A stretch of 5,915 nt of DNA from Alphaproteobacteria bacterium UBA2964 (GTDB taxonomy: Bacteria > Pseudomonadota > Alphaproteobacteria > MPNO01 > UBA2964): contig DEBE01000137.1 in the NCBI GenBank assembly GCA_002348425.1, forward strand, positions 1 to 5,915. The letters run 5' to 3'. A program made the position numbers and the translations under genes. The notes under the pieces are model-generated. The model saw only the letters and a list, made by a program, of their open reading frames with translations. It did no database searches and was not told the DNA's origin. Below are positions 1 through 5,915 of this stretch, piece after piece; the stretch's first letter is position 1; the number at the start of each line of letters is the position of its first letter.

Positions 1-24
1 GTTCAAATCAGCCCCTGGGCACCA
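1..24 (+). tRNA. 3' end of a tRNA gene (partial), probably tRNA-Phe or tRNA-Leu
   Basis: The first 24 bases read as the end of a tRNA. G53 is followed by the T loop TTCAAAT, then C61 closing the T stem, AGCC completing the 3' T-stem strand, the acceptor strand CCTGGGC, discriminator A73 and an encoded CCA. Every segment has the expected length. The rest, including the anticodon, lies left of the window. The implied 5' acceptor strand is GCCCAGG. Alphaproteobacterial tRNA-Phe and some tRNA-Leu genes have such an acceptor stem with A73, but this is from memory and the isotype cannot be proved without the anticodon. Confidence 0.85.
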
Positions 25-29
25 TTTTT

Positions 30-59
30 AAGGGTGAATCCTTTATTATAAAGTTTTTT
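30..59 (+). terminator. weak AT-rich terminator after the tRNA
   Basis: Just after the tRNA CCA there are two overlapping small dyads. AAGGG and TCCTT (30-43) flank a TGAA loop with one G-U pair, and CTTTA and TAAAG (41-53) flank TTA. The second is followed directly by six T (54-59). The position and T tract fit intrinsic termination of the tRNA transcript. The stems are short and low in GC, so the call is tentative. Confidence 0.4.
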
Positions 60-155
60 AACCTGTCTTGATAAAATTGCCGCGGTATAGATACGCGCAT
101 CAGTATTCCATAATTCCGATGTTTGCATTATTGGAGGCCGAGGTGACTGTCATAA

Positions 156-184
156 TTGTCAATAGGGAATTAAAATAAAATTAT
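156..184 (+). promoter_or_regulatory. candidate promoter of the PPOX-family gene
   Basis: TTGTCA (156-161) is separated by 17 bases from AATTAT (179-184), about 27 bp before the start codon at 211. The -35 is close to TTGACA, but the -10 matches TATAAT at only four of six positions. The TGTCA words at 148-152 and 157-161 make a short direct repeat. The rest of 60-210 is AT-rich and shows no convincing gene. Confidence 0.2.
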
Positions 185-210
185 TCTGATCACGTATGGA
201 GTTATAGAGA

Positions 211-663
211 ATGCTCACCGATGATATGAAATCTATAATTAAAAGAGCAAAACTCGGATTTGTGGCTACTAAAAATTCAGATGGCAGTCCCAACCTTTCT
301 CCGAAAAGCACCTTGCGGCCCTGGGATAGTGATCACCTTATATTTGCAAACCTCGCTTCCCCACAAACCGTAGCCAATTTAAAGAAAGATTCTCATATAG
401 AAATTAATTGCATAGATTTTCTTGCAAGGCGTGGTTACCGTTTCACCGGTAATGCATCATTACATTCCTCTGGTGATGATGTCTTTGAACAGTTCCTTAA
501 TGTTTTGATGGAAGAGTTGGGGACAGAAACAAAAATGCATGATGCTGTATTGATTAAAATTACAGCTGTTCGACCTGTTATCTCACCGGCCTATGATAAA
601 GAAGGTGTTACAGAAGAAAAACTTGTAAAATCTTACAAAAAAAAATATGGCGTTTTTATTTGA
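211..663 (+). CDS. pyridoxamine 5'-phosphate oxidase-family (FMN split-barrel) protein
   Basis: A 150-residue cytoplasmic protein that I recognise as a short member of the PPOX-like flavin-binding split-barrel family. Supporting segments are LGFVAT at 15-20 (first strand), the DGSPNLSPK loop at 24-32, FANLASPQTVANL at 45-57 and RRGYRFTG at 73-80. The order and spacing fit family members that bind FMN or a related flavin cofactor. Most such stand-alone proteins have no proven substrate, so this should not be called PdxH. The length is normal for the small subgroup, and the lysine-rich C-terminus looks complete. The ATG at 211 has TGGAG (197-201) upstream at 9-base spacing. The gene is convergent with the minus-strand SDR, with a 49-bp gap in which I see no strong terminator. 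A reductase or detoxification role is inference only. Confidence 0.85.
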   Translation: MLTDDMKSIIKRAKLGFVATKNSDGSPNLSPKSTLRPWDSDHLIFANLASPQTVANLKKDSHIEINCIDFLARRGYRFTGNASLHSSGDDVFEQFLNVLMEELGTETKMHDAVLIKITAVRPVISPAYDKEGVTEEKLVKSYKKKYGVFI

Positions 664-712
664 TTTTTTGCTCTGCCGCTACAATCCTAAATAGTATAAC
701 GTTGTTTTTCGC

Positions 713-1474
713 TCAATATAAGTTGTCGCCTCCGTTTACAACAATGCATTGACCAGTAACAAAGTCGCTATCGTTTGAGGCTAGATAAATAAGTGTGCCG
801 GTAAGGTCTTCGGGATTTTGTATCCGTGGTATTGCTCGTGCAGATACTGAACGATCAAACCGGGAAGGGTTAAAACCCTCCTCTGCCATCATAACATCCG
901 TACAAGTCAGCCCCGGGGCAATCGAGTTTACGCAAATACCAAATTCGCCCAGTTCTTTTGCTATTGCCCGGCTAAAAGCAACAACGCCGCCTTTGGATGA
1001 TACATAATGGGCAAACCTCGTCGTTCCTTTCATCATAGTGTCGGAGGCAATATTAATAATTTTCCCATACTTTTGAGTTTTCATTATCGGAGAAACGGCC
1101 CGCGATAAAATAAAAACGCCCCTTAAATTTACAGACATTACTTTATCCCATTCAGTCACGCTAATTTCCTCGAATGGTTTTCTATCAAGTGATGCAAATA
1201 TGGCGGCATTATTTACCAAGATATCAATTCGTCCATATGCCTGAAGAGTTGAGTCTATAAGTTTCTGAACTGAGCTTTCATCACTTATATCACAGGTTTC
1301 GGTCTGAAGCTCAGCGGCAGGTTGCGCTCGTTGAACCATTTCTTTTGTTTTGGTGCAGTCTTTTACATCTACAATGATTGTTTTGGCTCCATTTGAAGCT
1401 AGTGCATTTACATAAACAGCTCCAATTCCCTGGGCTGCTCCAGTAACAATTGCAACTTGGTCTTTTAAACGCAT
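713..1474 (-). CDS. classical SDR-family NAD(P)-dependent oxidoreductase
   Basis: A 253-residue classical short-chain dehydrogenase/reductase with a complete Rossmann fold and active site. TGAAQGIG (11-18) is the dinucleotide-binding glycine motif. D36 at the end of the second strand suggests NAD(H) rather than NADP(H). NNAA (88-91) is the structural motif. The catalytic tetrad is N116, S144, Y157 and K161 (in HYVSSK), followed by the PG motif at 187-188 and the usual C-terminal TGQ...VNGG. It should reduce a carbonyl or oxidise an alcohol; the substrate is unknown. FabG-like names are common for this family, but there is no fatty-acid gene nearby to support one. The start is supported by AAGGGA (complement of 1481-1486) seven bases before the ATG. 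It is divergent from the other SDR across 144 bp and convergent with the PPOX gene. Confidence 0.92.
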   Translation of the reverse strand: MRLKDQVAIVTGAAQGIGAVYVNALASNGAKTIIVDVKDCTKTKEMVQRAQPAAELQTETCDISDESSVQKLIDSTLQAYGRIDILVNNAAIFASLDRKPFEEISVTEWDKVMSVNLRGVFILSRAVSPIMKTQKYGKIINIASDTMMKGTTRFAHYVSSKGGVVAFSRAIAKELGEFGICVNSIAPGLTCTDVMMAEEGFNPSRFDRSVSARAIPRIQNPEDLTGTLIYLASNDSDFVTGQCIVVNGGDNLY

Positions 1475-1618
1475 CTTCAGTCCCTTATTGATAGTATGAC
1501 AATTTGGTCTAATAAACTTGTATAAACTTAATATTGTTTTGCTTTAAAGGGTACGAAGAATTCTACCAAAGAGCTATACTTGTTATTAACTTCGAAAACT
1601 TTATTGGTGGTAATTTAA
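1475..1618. promoter_or_regulatory. divergent intergenic region between the two SDR genes
   Basis: These 144 AT-rich bases separate two head-to-head SDR genes and must hold both promoters unless either gene is read from further away. I see no unambiguous sigma-70 pair. TATACT (1575-1580) is a fair plus-strand -10 but lacks a good -35 at the right distance. The region has an imperfect direct repeat (see the separate entry) and an 8-bp palindrome AGAATTCT (1556-1563). No regulator gene is adjacent, so co-regulation is inferred from layout only. Confidence 0.5.
1516..1592. repeat. imperfect direct repeat in the divergent promoter region
   Basis: ACTTGTATAAACTT (1516-1529) recurs as ACTTGTTATTAACTT (1578-1592). 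The copies share ACTTGT and AACTT at their ends and differ by one inserted base and one substitution in the middle. They start 62 bp apart, close to six helical turns, and each copy lies nearer to one of the two start codons. This could be a pair of operators. In AT-rich DNA it could also be chance. Confidence 0.3.
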
Positions 1619-2380
1619 ATGGTGAATTTAGTAGATGAGTTAAAAGGCAAAGTTGCAATTGTGACTGGAAGCGCTCGAAATATCGGGCGCGCTACGGCTA
1701 TTGAATTAGCTAAAGCTGGGGCTTCTCTAGTTGTGAATGCTCGGGTATCCAAAAATCTTTGTGATGAAGTAGTAGAAGAAATTAATGCGTTGGGAGGCGA
1801 TGCTATATCTTGTCTTGCTGATATAAGTGATCGTGACGCCGTATCTTTTTTAATAGATCAAACAATAGATGCCTTTGGCGGGGTAGATATTTTGGTTAAC
1901 AATGCAGCTGTTCGTTCTAACATCCCCTTTCTTGAAATAGATCAGGAAGAGTGGTCTAGAATAGCTGGTACGTGTCTTCAGGGAACGTTAAATTTAACCA
2001 GAGGATGCATTCCATTAATGATTAAGCGTGGCGGTGGAGCTATTGTTTCACTTGCTGGCTTGTCGTCTTACAAAGGTTCTGTTGGTCGCTCTCATGTGAT
2101 GGCTACGAAGGACGGACTGATGGGGCTGACTCGAGGATTAGCAATAGAATTTGGTGAGAAGAATATCCGTGCAAATGCTGCTGTTGTAGGACGATTTGAT
2201 ACAGTAAGAAGTGGCAACTCTCTTCAAACAGGCTTTACTACCGAACCAGATATACCCTTGGGGCGTATGGGTGTTCCACAGGATATGGCTGATGTTATAA
2301 GGTTTCTAGTTGGCCCGGGATCTGCTTATATTACTGGTCAGACTATTCATGTTAATGGCGGAGCTTACTGCCCTCATTAG
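1619..2380 (+). CDS. SDR-family protein lacking most canonical catalytic residues
   Basis: A 253-residue SDR-fold protein. The Rossmann motif is TGSARNIG (16-23), with Asn at the usual middle Gly. NAR (40-42) after the second strand suggests NADP(H), and NNAA (94-97) is intact, as is the C-terminal TGQTIHVNGG. A gap-free alignment to the neighbouring SDR from the tetrad Asn to the PG motif puts C119 at the catalytic Asn, G147 at Ser, V160 at Tyr (H159 is next to it) and K164 at Lys; the PG motif reads V190-G191. Only the Lys survives. S149 or S150 might replace Ser if a loop shifts. From memory, some SDR subfamilies with RNIG and a His before the Tyr position also lack Tyr, so this may be an established variant. 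The reading frame is intact, so it does not look like a pseudogene. GGTGG (1606-1610) is a modest ribosome binding site. A terminator follows it. Confidence 0.88.
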   Translation: MVNLVDELKGKVAIVTGSARNIGRATAIELAKAGASLVVNARVSKNLCDEVVEEINALGGDAISCLADISDRDAVSFLIDQTIDAFGGVDILVNNAAVRSNIPFLEIDQEEWSRIAGTCLQGTLNLTRGCIPLMIKRGGGAIVSLAGLSSYKGSVGRSHVMATKDGLMGLTRGLAIEFGEKNIRANAAVVGRFDTVRSGNSLQTGFTTEPDIPLGRMGVPQDMADVIRFLVGPGSAYITGQTIHVNGGAYCPH

Positions 2381-2467
2381 AGGTAACCCCTAATTTGATG
2401 TTTTCAGTGGGTGGTGGCTTTCAATAGATTTTATAAAGGCATTTTATGGTTTCGGCTTTTACAAATT

Positions 2468-2502
2468 CGAAGGGAACATCAATTGTTCCTTTCGCCGTTT
2501 TT
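2468..2502 (+). terminator. intrinsic terminator downstream of the second SDR gene
   Basis: The arms CGAAGGGAACA (2468-2478) and TGTTCCTTTCG (2484-2494) form an 11-bp stem with one G-U pair around a five-base TCAAT loop. CCG and then five T (2498-2502) follow. This is a good rho-independent terminator. It lies 88 bp after the SDR stop codon and 38 bp before the transporter start, so it should largely separate their transcription. Confidence 0.75.
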
Positions 2503-2540
2503 GTATAAATTAAAAATAATTTTTAGAGTAGAGTATTTCT

Positions 2541-3281
2541 ATGGCCCCCGATTCTCTTTTAGTTATGTTTATAGCGTTGGCTGCAGGGTCTCTTGTAAAA
2601 GGTATTTCTGGATTGGGGCTGCCACTTGTGGCAATTCCGGTTATGGCAGGTTTTATGGAGGTTGATCGCGCTGTAGCTATCATGATTATTCCCGGGTTTC
2701 TTATGAACTGTTATCTTCTTTGGGCTTATAGAGAACATGCCGTGAACTTTGCTTCTTTGCCCCTCATAATTGTTGTCGGGGTTTCAGGCGTAGTATTTGG
2801 TTCTTGGGTTTTGTCCCGGGCACCTGAAATATATATGTTGTCTTTTATGACCCTTTGGCTAGGCGGATATTTAGGAAGTCTACTTATAAAAACTGTTATA
2901 AAACCGCCTGATTTAATTATTAAACACGCTCCAGCAATCGTGGTTGGTTTTGCCGGTATTGTGCAAGGCTCAGTAGGAACTGCCGGACCGGTTCTAGCGC
3001 CATATGTTCATTCCTTAAAGCTCAGACAACCACAATTTGTTTTTGTAATTTCTGTTTTATTTCAAATATTTGCGATAACGCAATTCTGCTCATTTATATG
3101 GTTAGGGATGTTAGACTTTGATAGGGCATATCAAAGCTTATTTGCCTGTATTCCTATCGCTATATTCTTGCCATTCGCTGTTTGGTTATCTTCATTTGTT
3201 AGCCATAAAGCTTTTAATAGTATTGTAATAATTATGCTCATTTGTATTGAAGCTCGTCTGTTATGGCGGCTCCTCAGTTAG
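2541..3281 (+). CDS. TauE/SafE-family membrane transporter (sulfite exporter-like)
   Basis: A 246-residue, very hydrophobic protein with about seven to eight membrane segments, roughly at 5-35, 44-62, 73-92, 97-117, 131-156, 166-189, 199-217 and 224-244. The two-fold family repeat is visible: LVKGISGLGLPLVAIP (18-33) in the first half and IVQGSVGTAGPVLAPY (140-155) in the second. Members sit in the inner membrane and move sulfite, sulfoacetate, related sulfonates or other organic anions; the substrate and direction here are unknown. The length is normal for the short form of the family. The ATG at 2541 has only weak AGAG ribosome-binding matches (2525-2528 and 2530-2533). It follows an SDR gene on the same strand, but a terminator lies between, so it probably has its own promoter in the AT-rich stretch 2503-2530. 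A link to the SDR substrates is plausible but unproved. Confidence 0.9.
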   Translation: MAPDSLLVMFIALAAGSLVKGISGLGLPLVAIPVMAGFMEVDRAVAIMIIPGFLMNCYLLWAYREHAVNFASLPLIIVVGVSGVVFGSWVLSRAPEIYMLSFMTLWLGGYLGSLLIKTVIKPPDLIIKHAPAIVVGFAGIVQGSVGTAGPVLAPYVHSLKLRQPQFVFVISVLFQIFAITQFCSFIWLGMLDFDRAYQSLFACIPIAIFLPFAVWLSSFVSHKAFNSIVIIMLICIEARLLWRLLS

Positions 3282-3417
3282 AACGTCTCAAATACATTTT
3301 GAGTTTATGTTCAGGGGCCCTTGAGTCGTCTACAATGGCTAAGTATACTCCGCCACCGAAAGTAATATTGACGCTGTTTTTTTCCAGTTCAGAACTTCCG
3401 AAGGGCTTTTTCAACAT
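3274..3417 (-). CDS. possible small protein of 47 residues, unknown function
   Basis: An open frame of 47 codons runs on the minus strand from an ATG at 3417 to a TGA whose complement is at 3274-3276. It overlaps the last 8 bases of the transporter gene tail to tail. AGGA (complement of 3423-3426) stands five bases before the ATG, which is good ribosome-binding spacing. The product begins MLKKPFGSSELEK, has a central FGGGVYLAIVDDS stretch and ends in a basic KLKMYLRRSN tail. It has no membrane segment or signal peptide, and I recognise no family. It could be a real small gene, the remnant of a longer one, or chance. The overlapping plus-strand cobS promoter candidate competes with it for the same bases. 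Confidence 0.35.
   Translation of the reverse strand: MLKKPFGSSELEKNSVNITFGGGVYLAIVDDSRAPEHKLKMYLRRSN
3321..3349 (+). promoter_or_regulatory. candidate sigma-70 promoter for cobS-cobT
   Basis: TTGAGT (3321-3326), 17 bases, then TATACT (3344-3349): nine of twelve consensus positions at ideal spacing. It would start transcription near 3356 and give a leader of about 140 bases before cobS. I see no B12-box-like element of a cobalamin riboswitch in that leader. The call rests on consensus matching only. Confidence 0.35.
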
Positions 3418-3439
3418 AAATGTCCTGGATAGCTGACTA

Positions 3440-3485
3440 AACCAATTCTGGTTACCGGAAAGGACATGCTCGCACTAACCAAGAA
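3440..3485 (+). promoter_or_regulatory. possible alternative-hairpin leader upstream of cobS
   Basis: The segment TGGTT (3449-3453) can pair three ways. It pairs with AACCA (3440-3444) around an ATTC loop. It is also part of a 15-base near-palindrome, TTCTGGTTACCGGAA (3446-3460, one mismatch). Third, TTCTGGTTA (3446-3454) pairs with TAACCAAGAA (3476-3485, one bulge), which runs into the Shine-Dalgarno of cobS. The pairings are mutually exclusive. This could be a translational switch, a protein operator, or nothing. Confidence 0.25.
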
Positions 3486-3490
3486 GGGAG
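3484..3490 (+). promoter_or_regulatory. ribosome binding site fixing the TTG start of cobS
   Basis: AAGGGAG lies seven bases before TTG at 3498. No ATG or GTG exists in frame between the upstream stop (TAA at 3438-3440) and this TTG, and starting here gives the N-terminal length I expect for CobS. The site therefore decides the start. Confidence 0.75.
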
Positions 3491-3497
3491 AACAGCG

Positions 3498-4496
3498 TTG
3501 GCTGATAGTGGTTCGAATGGAATAGGGGTAGACCTACCGGATACAGAAATTTCAGTAAAGGAAGTCTTCGGGCTCGATACGGATATGATGGTTCCCGCGT
3601 ATAGTAAACGTACCGATCATGTACCGGAGGTTGATACCGCATATTGTTTTGATTTTGACACGACCATGGCGATTTTAGCTTCTTTTGCTCATAATCGGAA
3701 ATTGATGGTCCAGGGTTATCATGGTACGGGAAAGTCTACGCATATTGAACAAGTGGCCGCAAAGCTTAATTGGCCTCTAATACGAGTAAACCTAGATAGT
3801 CACATTAGTCGAATTGATTTAATAGGTAAGGACGCAATCGTATTACAAGATGGTAAGCAAGTGACGGAGTTTCGTGAAGGAATTTTGCCTTGGGCTGTTC
3901 AAAACCCAGTTGCCTTAGTTTTTGATGAATATGATGCCGGTAGACCGGATGTTATGTTTGTTATTCAGCGAGTGTTAGAATCCGGTGGAAAAATGACATT
4001 GCTTGATCAAAATAAGGTTATTCACACACATGATGGATTTAGGCTTTTCTCGACGGCGAACACTGTTGGGCTTGGAGATACCACCGGATTGTACCACGGA
4101 ACTCAACAGATTAATCAGGCGCAGATGGATCGCTGGAATTTAGTTACAACATTAAACTATTTGCCCCATGAGAAAGAGGTCGAAATTGTCCTTGCTAAAG
4201 TGCCAAGCTATAATGACGCCGACGGTAAAGAAAAGGTAGCATCCATGGTCAGAGTAGCTGACCTGTCCCGTGCTGGCTTTATGGCAGGAGATATTTCCAC
4301 TGTTATGTCGCCTAGAACGGTAATTACTTGGGCAGAAAACTCTGTAATTTTTGGTGGAGATATTGCCGTAGGTTATCGAGTAACCTTCCTCAACAAATGT
4401 GATGAGCTTGAAAGAGCGACCGTAGCTGAATACTATCAACGTTGTTTTGGAGAGGAGCTTCCAGAATATAAGGCTGTTGAAAATACCGCTGCTTAG
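3498..4496 (+). CDS. cobS: cobaltochelatase subunit CobS (AAA+ ATPase)
   Basis: A 332-residue AAA+ ATPase, recognisable as CobS along its whole length. With CobT and CobN it drives ATP-dependent insertion of cobalt into hydrogenobyrinic acid a,c-diamide, in the aerobic cobalamin pathway in the cytoplasm. The N-terminal CobS segment includes [15 protein letters not shown] (23-37). Walker A is GYHGTGKS (73-80) and Walker B is ALVFDEYD (139-146). FSTANTVG (184-191) holds the sensor-1 Asn188, and MDRW (210-213) carries the likely arginine finger Arg212. [10 protein letters not shown] near the C-terminus is typical of CobS. All ATPase residues are present and the length is normal. Translation starts at TTG, which may lower expression. 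cobT follows after 37 bp on the same strand, so the two probably form an operon. In many alphaproteobacteria a J-domain gene lies just upstream of cobS; none is here. Confidence 0.97.
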   Translation: MADSGSNGIGVDLPDTEISVKEVFGLDTDMMVPAYSKRTDHVPEVDTAYCFDFDTTMAILASFAHNRKLMVQGYHGTGKSTHIEQVAAKLNWPLIRVNLDSHISRIDLIGKDAIVLQDGKQVTEFREGILPWAVQNPVALVFDEYDAGRPDVMFVIQRVLESGGKMTLLDQNKVIHTHDGFRLFSTANTVGLGDTTGLYHGTQQINQAQMDRWNLVTTLNYLPHEKEVEIVLAKVPSYNDADGKEKVASMVRVADLSRAGFMAGDISTVMSPRTVITWAENSVIFGGDIAVGYRVTFLNKCDELERATVAEYYQRCFGEELPEYKAVENTAA

Positions 4497-4533
4497 TTAT
4501 CAAATTTAATCTTGGATTAGGGAATACGCTGAA

Positions 4534-5915
4534 ATGGCGTCAGATGAAAATCGAGTAGAAACTTTCCGCCAAATTACAGCAGCGACCATGCGTGCCATTT
4601 CTGAAAACGAAGAAATTCAGCTTACTTTTGGCTCGGAAGCCCGTTTGGTCGGTACGAATGCACGGTTGCCGGCACCCCCTCGTGATATGAAAGATGAAGA
4701 TGTCGCCCATCTTCGTGGTGAGGCAGACGCCCTAGCTTTTCGAATGAAATATCATAACTCCGACCTGCATCAGAAATGGGTCCCATCGGCGACAGATGCG
4801 AGAGCAGTTTTTGATGCTATGGAGCAGGTTCGCGTCGAAGCATTGGGCGCCAAAGAGTTTAAGGGGTGTAAGCAAAATTTAAGTGCTGCTTTTAAAGAAA
4901 GGTGTGAATCGGCTAGCTACCATCGGGTTAGTGACAGGGAGGATATTTCTCTTGCTGATGTTGTTGGCTTATTAAGTCGAGAACAATTGATGGGAGAAGA
5001 ACTCTCCGGGTCTGCTCAAAATGCGCTCGGGTATTGGCGTGACTGGCTGGAAGCGCGTATTGGAGGCGACTTTGGAGAATTAGAAAAAAATATTCATAAC
5101 CAGGAAGCATTTGCCAAGACGCTGGATAAGGTACTCGTTCACCTTGATTTGCTTGATCTTGAGGATGAAGCGGACGGTGACGAGCAAATGAGTGAAGAAA
5201 CTCCAGAGGAACAAGAGTCAGATGAATCTGAAGATAGTGAAGCTTCAGAAGAATCGGAGAGTTCTGATGGGGACGAAATGGATGATCAAGATCAGGAGGA
5301 GGGACCCGAACAGTCAGAAGATGACTCGATGTCGGGGGAAGAAGATGAAGACCTACCAGATTCAGATCGACGACGTCAGCAGCAAGGGGGTGAAGGGGAA
5401 AAGGTTCAGTACCGGTCCTATTGCACCGAGTTTGATGAGGAAATTGATGCACTTGACCTTTGTGAAATGGAAGAACTTTCAAGGTTACGGCAGCATCTCG
5501 ATCAACAATTATCACACCTTCAAGGTATTATTGGCCGTCTGGCCAATCGATTGCAACGACGGCTGATGGCGAAACAGTCTCGTTCCTGGGAATTTGATCT
5601 TGACGAAGGTTTGTTGGATGCAGCCCGCTTAACACGTGTCGTGATCAACCCATTACATGCTCTCTCCTATAAGATGGAACACGAAACCGAGTTTCGTGAT
5701 ACCGTAGTATCTCTGCTAATTGACAATTCGGGTTCAATGCGTGGGCGACCGATAGCAGTGGCAGCGATGAGTGCCGATATTCTTGCTCGAACCCTAGAGC
5801 GCTGCGGAGTAAAAGTTGAAATACTCGGTTTTACAACGAAGGCATGGAAAGGGGGACAGTCTCGTGAAAAATGGTTGTCCGATGGTAAACCCTCTGGGCC
5901 AGGGCGTTTAAATGA
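4534..5915 (+). CDS. cobT: cobaltochelatase subunit CobT (3' end beyond the window)
   Basis: 460 codons are visible from ATG 4534; the frame is still open at the right edge. Full CobT is about 600-635 residues, so roughly a quarter is missing. CobT partners CobS in the ring complex that activates CobN, much as BchD partners BchI in magnesium chelatase. An N-terminal alpha-helical CobT domain (about 1-209) is followed by a very acidic linker (about 210-290, roughly half Asp or Glu, rich in Ser). A conserved segment [17 protein letters not shown] follows, then the von Willebrand A-like domain. Its MIDAS metal-binding motif DNSGSMRG is at 397-404, followed by the family block [20 protein letters not shown] (4519-4523) is the ribosome binding site. 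It is probably cotranscribed and translated with cobS. The repetitive acidic codons create long open frames in other registers, which are not genes. Confidence 0.97.
   Translation, partial: MASDENRVETFRQITAATMRAISENEEIQLTFGSEARLVGTNARLPAPPRDMKDEDVAHLRGEADALAFRMKYHNSDLHQKWVPSATDARAVFDAMEQVRVEALGAKEFKGCKQNLSAAFKERCESASYHRVSDREDISLADVVGLLSREQLMGEELSGSAQNALGYWRDWLEARIGGDFGELEKNIHNQEAFAKTLDKVLVHLDLLDLEDEADGDEQMSEETPEEQESDESEDSEASEESESSDGDEMDDQDQEEGPEQSEDDSMSGEEDEDLPDSDRRRQQQGGEGEKVQYRSYCTEFDEEIDALDLCEMEELSRLRQHLDQQLSHLQGIIGRLANRLQRRLMAKQSRSWEFDLDEGLLDAARLTRVVINPLHALSYKMEHETEFRDTVVSLLIDNSGSMRGRPIAVAAMSADILARTLERCGVKVEILGFTTKAWKGGQSREKWLSDGKPSGPGRLN

Noticed and set aside
119..178. 19-codon frame upstream of the PPOX gene, with an internal GTG start after GGAGG (133-137)
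   Set aside because: The GGAGG is well placed only for an 11-codon GTG frame; neither peptide resembles a known leader, and no regulatory hairpin accompanies it.
795..1007. 70-codon plus-strand frame inside the first SDR gene
   Set aside because: It is the antisense shadow of a canonical SDR with a full catalytic tetrad.
2411..2665. 84-codon plus-strand frame spanning the terminator and the transporter start
   Set aside because: It crosses the intrinsic terminator and overlaps the recognised TauE/SafE gene in another register, with no ribosome binding site or motif.
3287..3303. Hairpin CTCAAA-TACAT-TTTGAG just after the transporter stop codon
   Set aside because: The 6-bp stem has few GC pairs and is not followed by a real T tract, so it is too weak to call a terminator.
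3282..3497. Cobalamin riboswitch before cobS
   Set aside because: I looked for a B12-box-like sequence and the long multi-arm structure and saw neither; the gap is also short for the full element.
4152..4439. 95-codon minus-strand frame inside cobS
   Set aside because: It lies wholly within the strongly conserved C-terminal half of cobS and has no recognisable motif.
4928..5515. 195-codon open frame on the minus strand inside cobT
   Set aside because: It is antisense to the acidic linker and helical region of cobT. The repetitive GAA/GAT codons of the linker remove stops on the other strand, and the product is low-complexity and resembles no protein I know.
5192..5566. 124-codon plus-strand frame inside cobT
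   Set aside because: It is a shifted reading of the acidic linker of cobT, giving a Lys/Arg-rich artefact; the cobT frame is unambiguous through the MIDAS motif.

Overview
The window looks like chromosomal DNA of an AT-leaning alphaproteobacterium. The best evidence is the cobS-cobT pair at the right end. These encode subunits of the aerobic, ATP-dependent cobaltochelatase, and both are close to the alphaproteobacterial type along their whole visible length. The tRNA 3' end at the left edge encodes its own CCA and has an acceptor arm ending CCTGGGC-A-CCA, which also fits that class. The genus cannot be named from what is visible.

Layout, left to right: the 3' end of a tRNA gene (1-24) with a weak terminator; an FMN split-barrel protein of the pyridoxamine 5'-phosphate oxidase (PPOX) family (211-663, +); a canonical short-chain dehydrogenase/reductase, SDR (713-1474, -); a divergent 144-bp promoter region; a second SDR of the same length (1619-2380, +) that has lost most of the catalytic tetrad; a good intrinsic terminator (2468-2502); a TauE/SafE-family membrane transporter (2541-3281, +); a 216-bp gap with a possible 47-residue gene on the minus strand and a candidate cobS promoter and leader; cobS (3498-4496, +) from a TTG start; and cobT (4534 to the right edge, +), cut off inside its C-terminal von Willebrand A-like domain.

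Functionally there are two blocks. The right block is cobalamin biosynthesis: CobS (AAA+ ATPase) and CobT (acidic linker plus MIDAS domain) form the ATPase machinery that works with CobN, not in the window, to insert cobalt into hydrogenobyrinic acid a,c-diamide. The left block (PPOX protein, two SDRs, TauE/SafE transporter) looks like small-molecule redox metabolism plus transport of an organic or sulfur-containing anion. Nothing in the sequence identifies the substrate, and gene orientation and the terminator argue against a single operon.

I found no CRISPR array, insertion sequence, integrase, phage gene or defence module, and no convincing novel multi-gene system. The points most worth a second look are the catalytically degenerate SDR, the unannotated 47-codon frame with a good ribosome binding site, and the cobS leader, where alternative hairpins lie next to the Shine-Dalgarno sequence of a TTG start.
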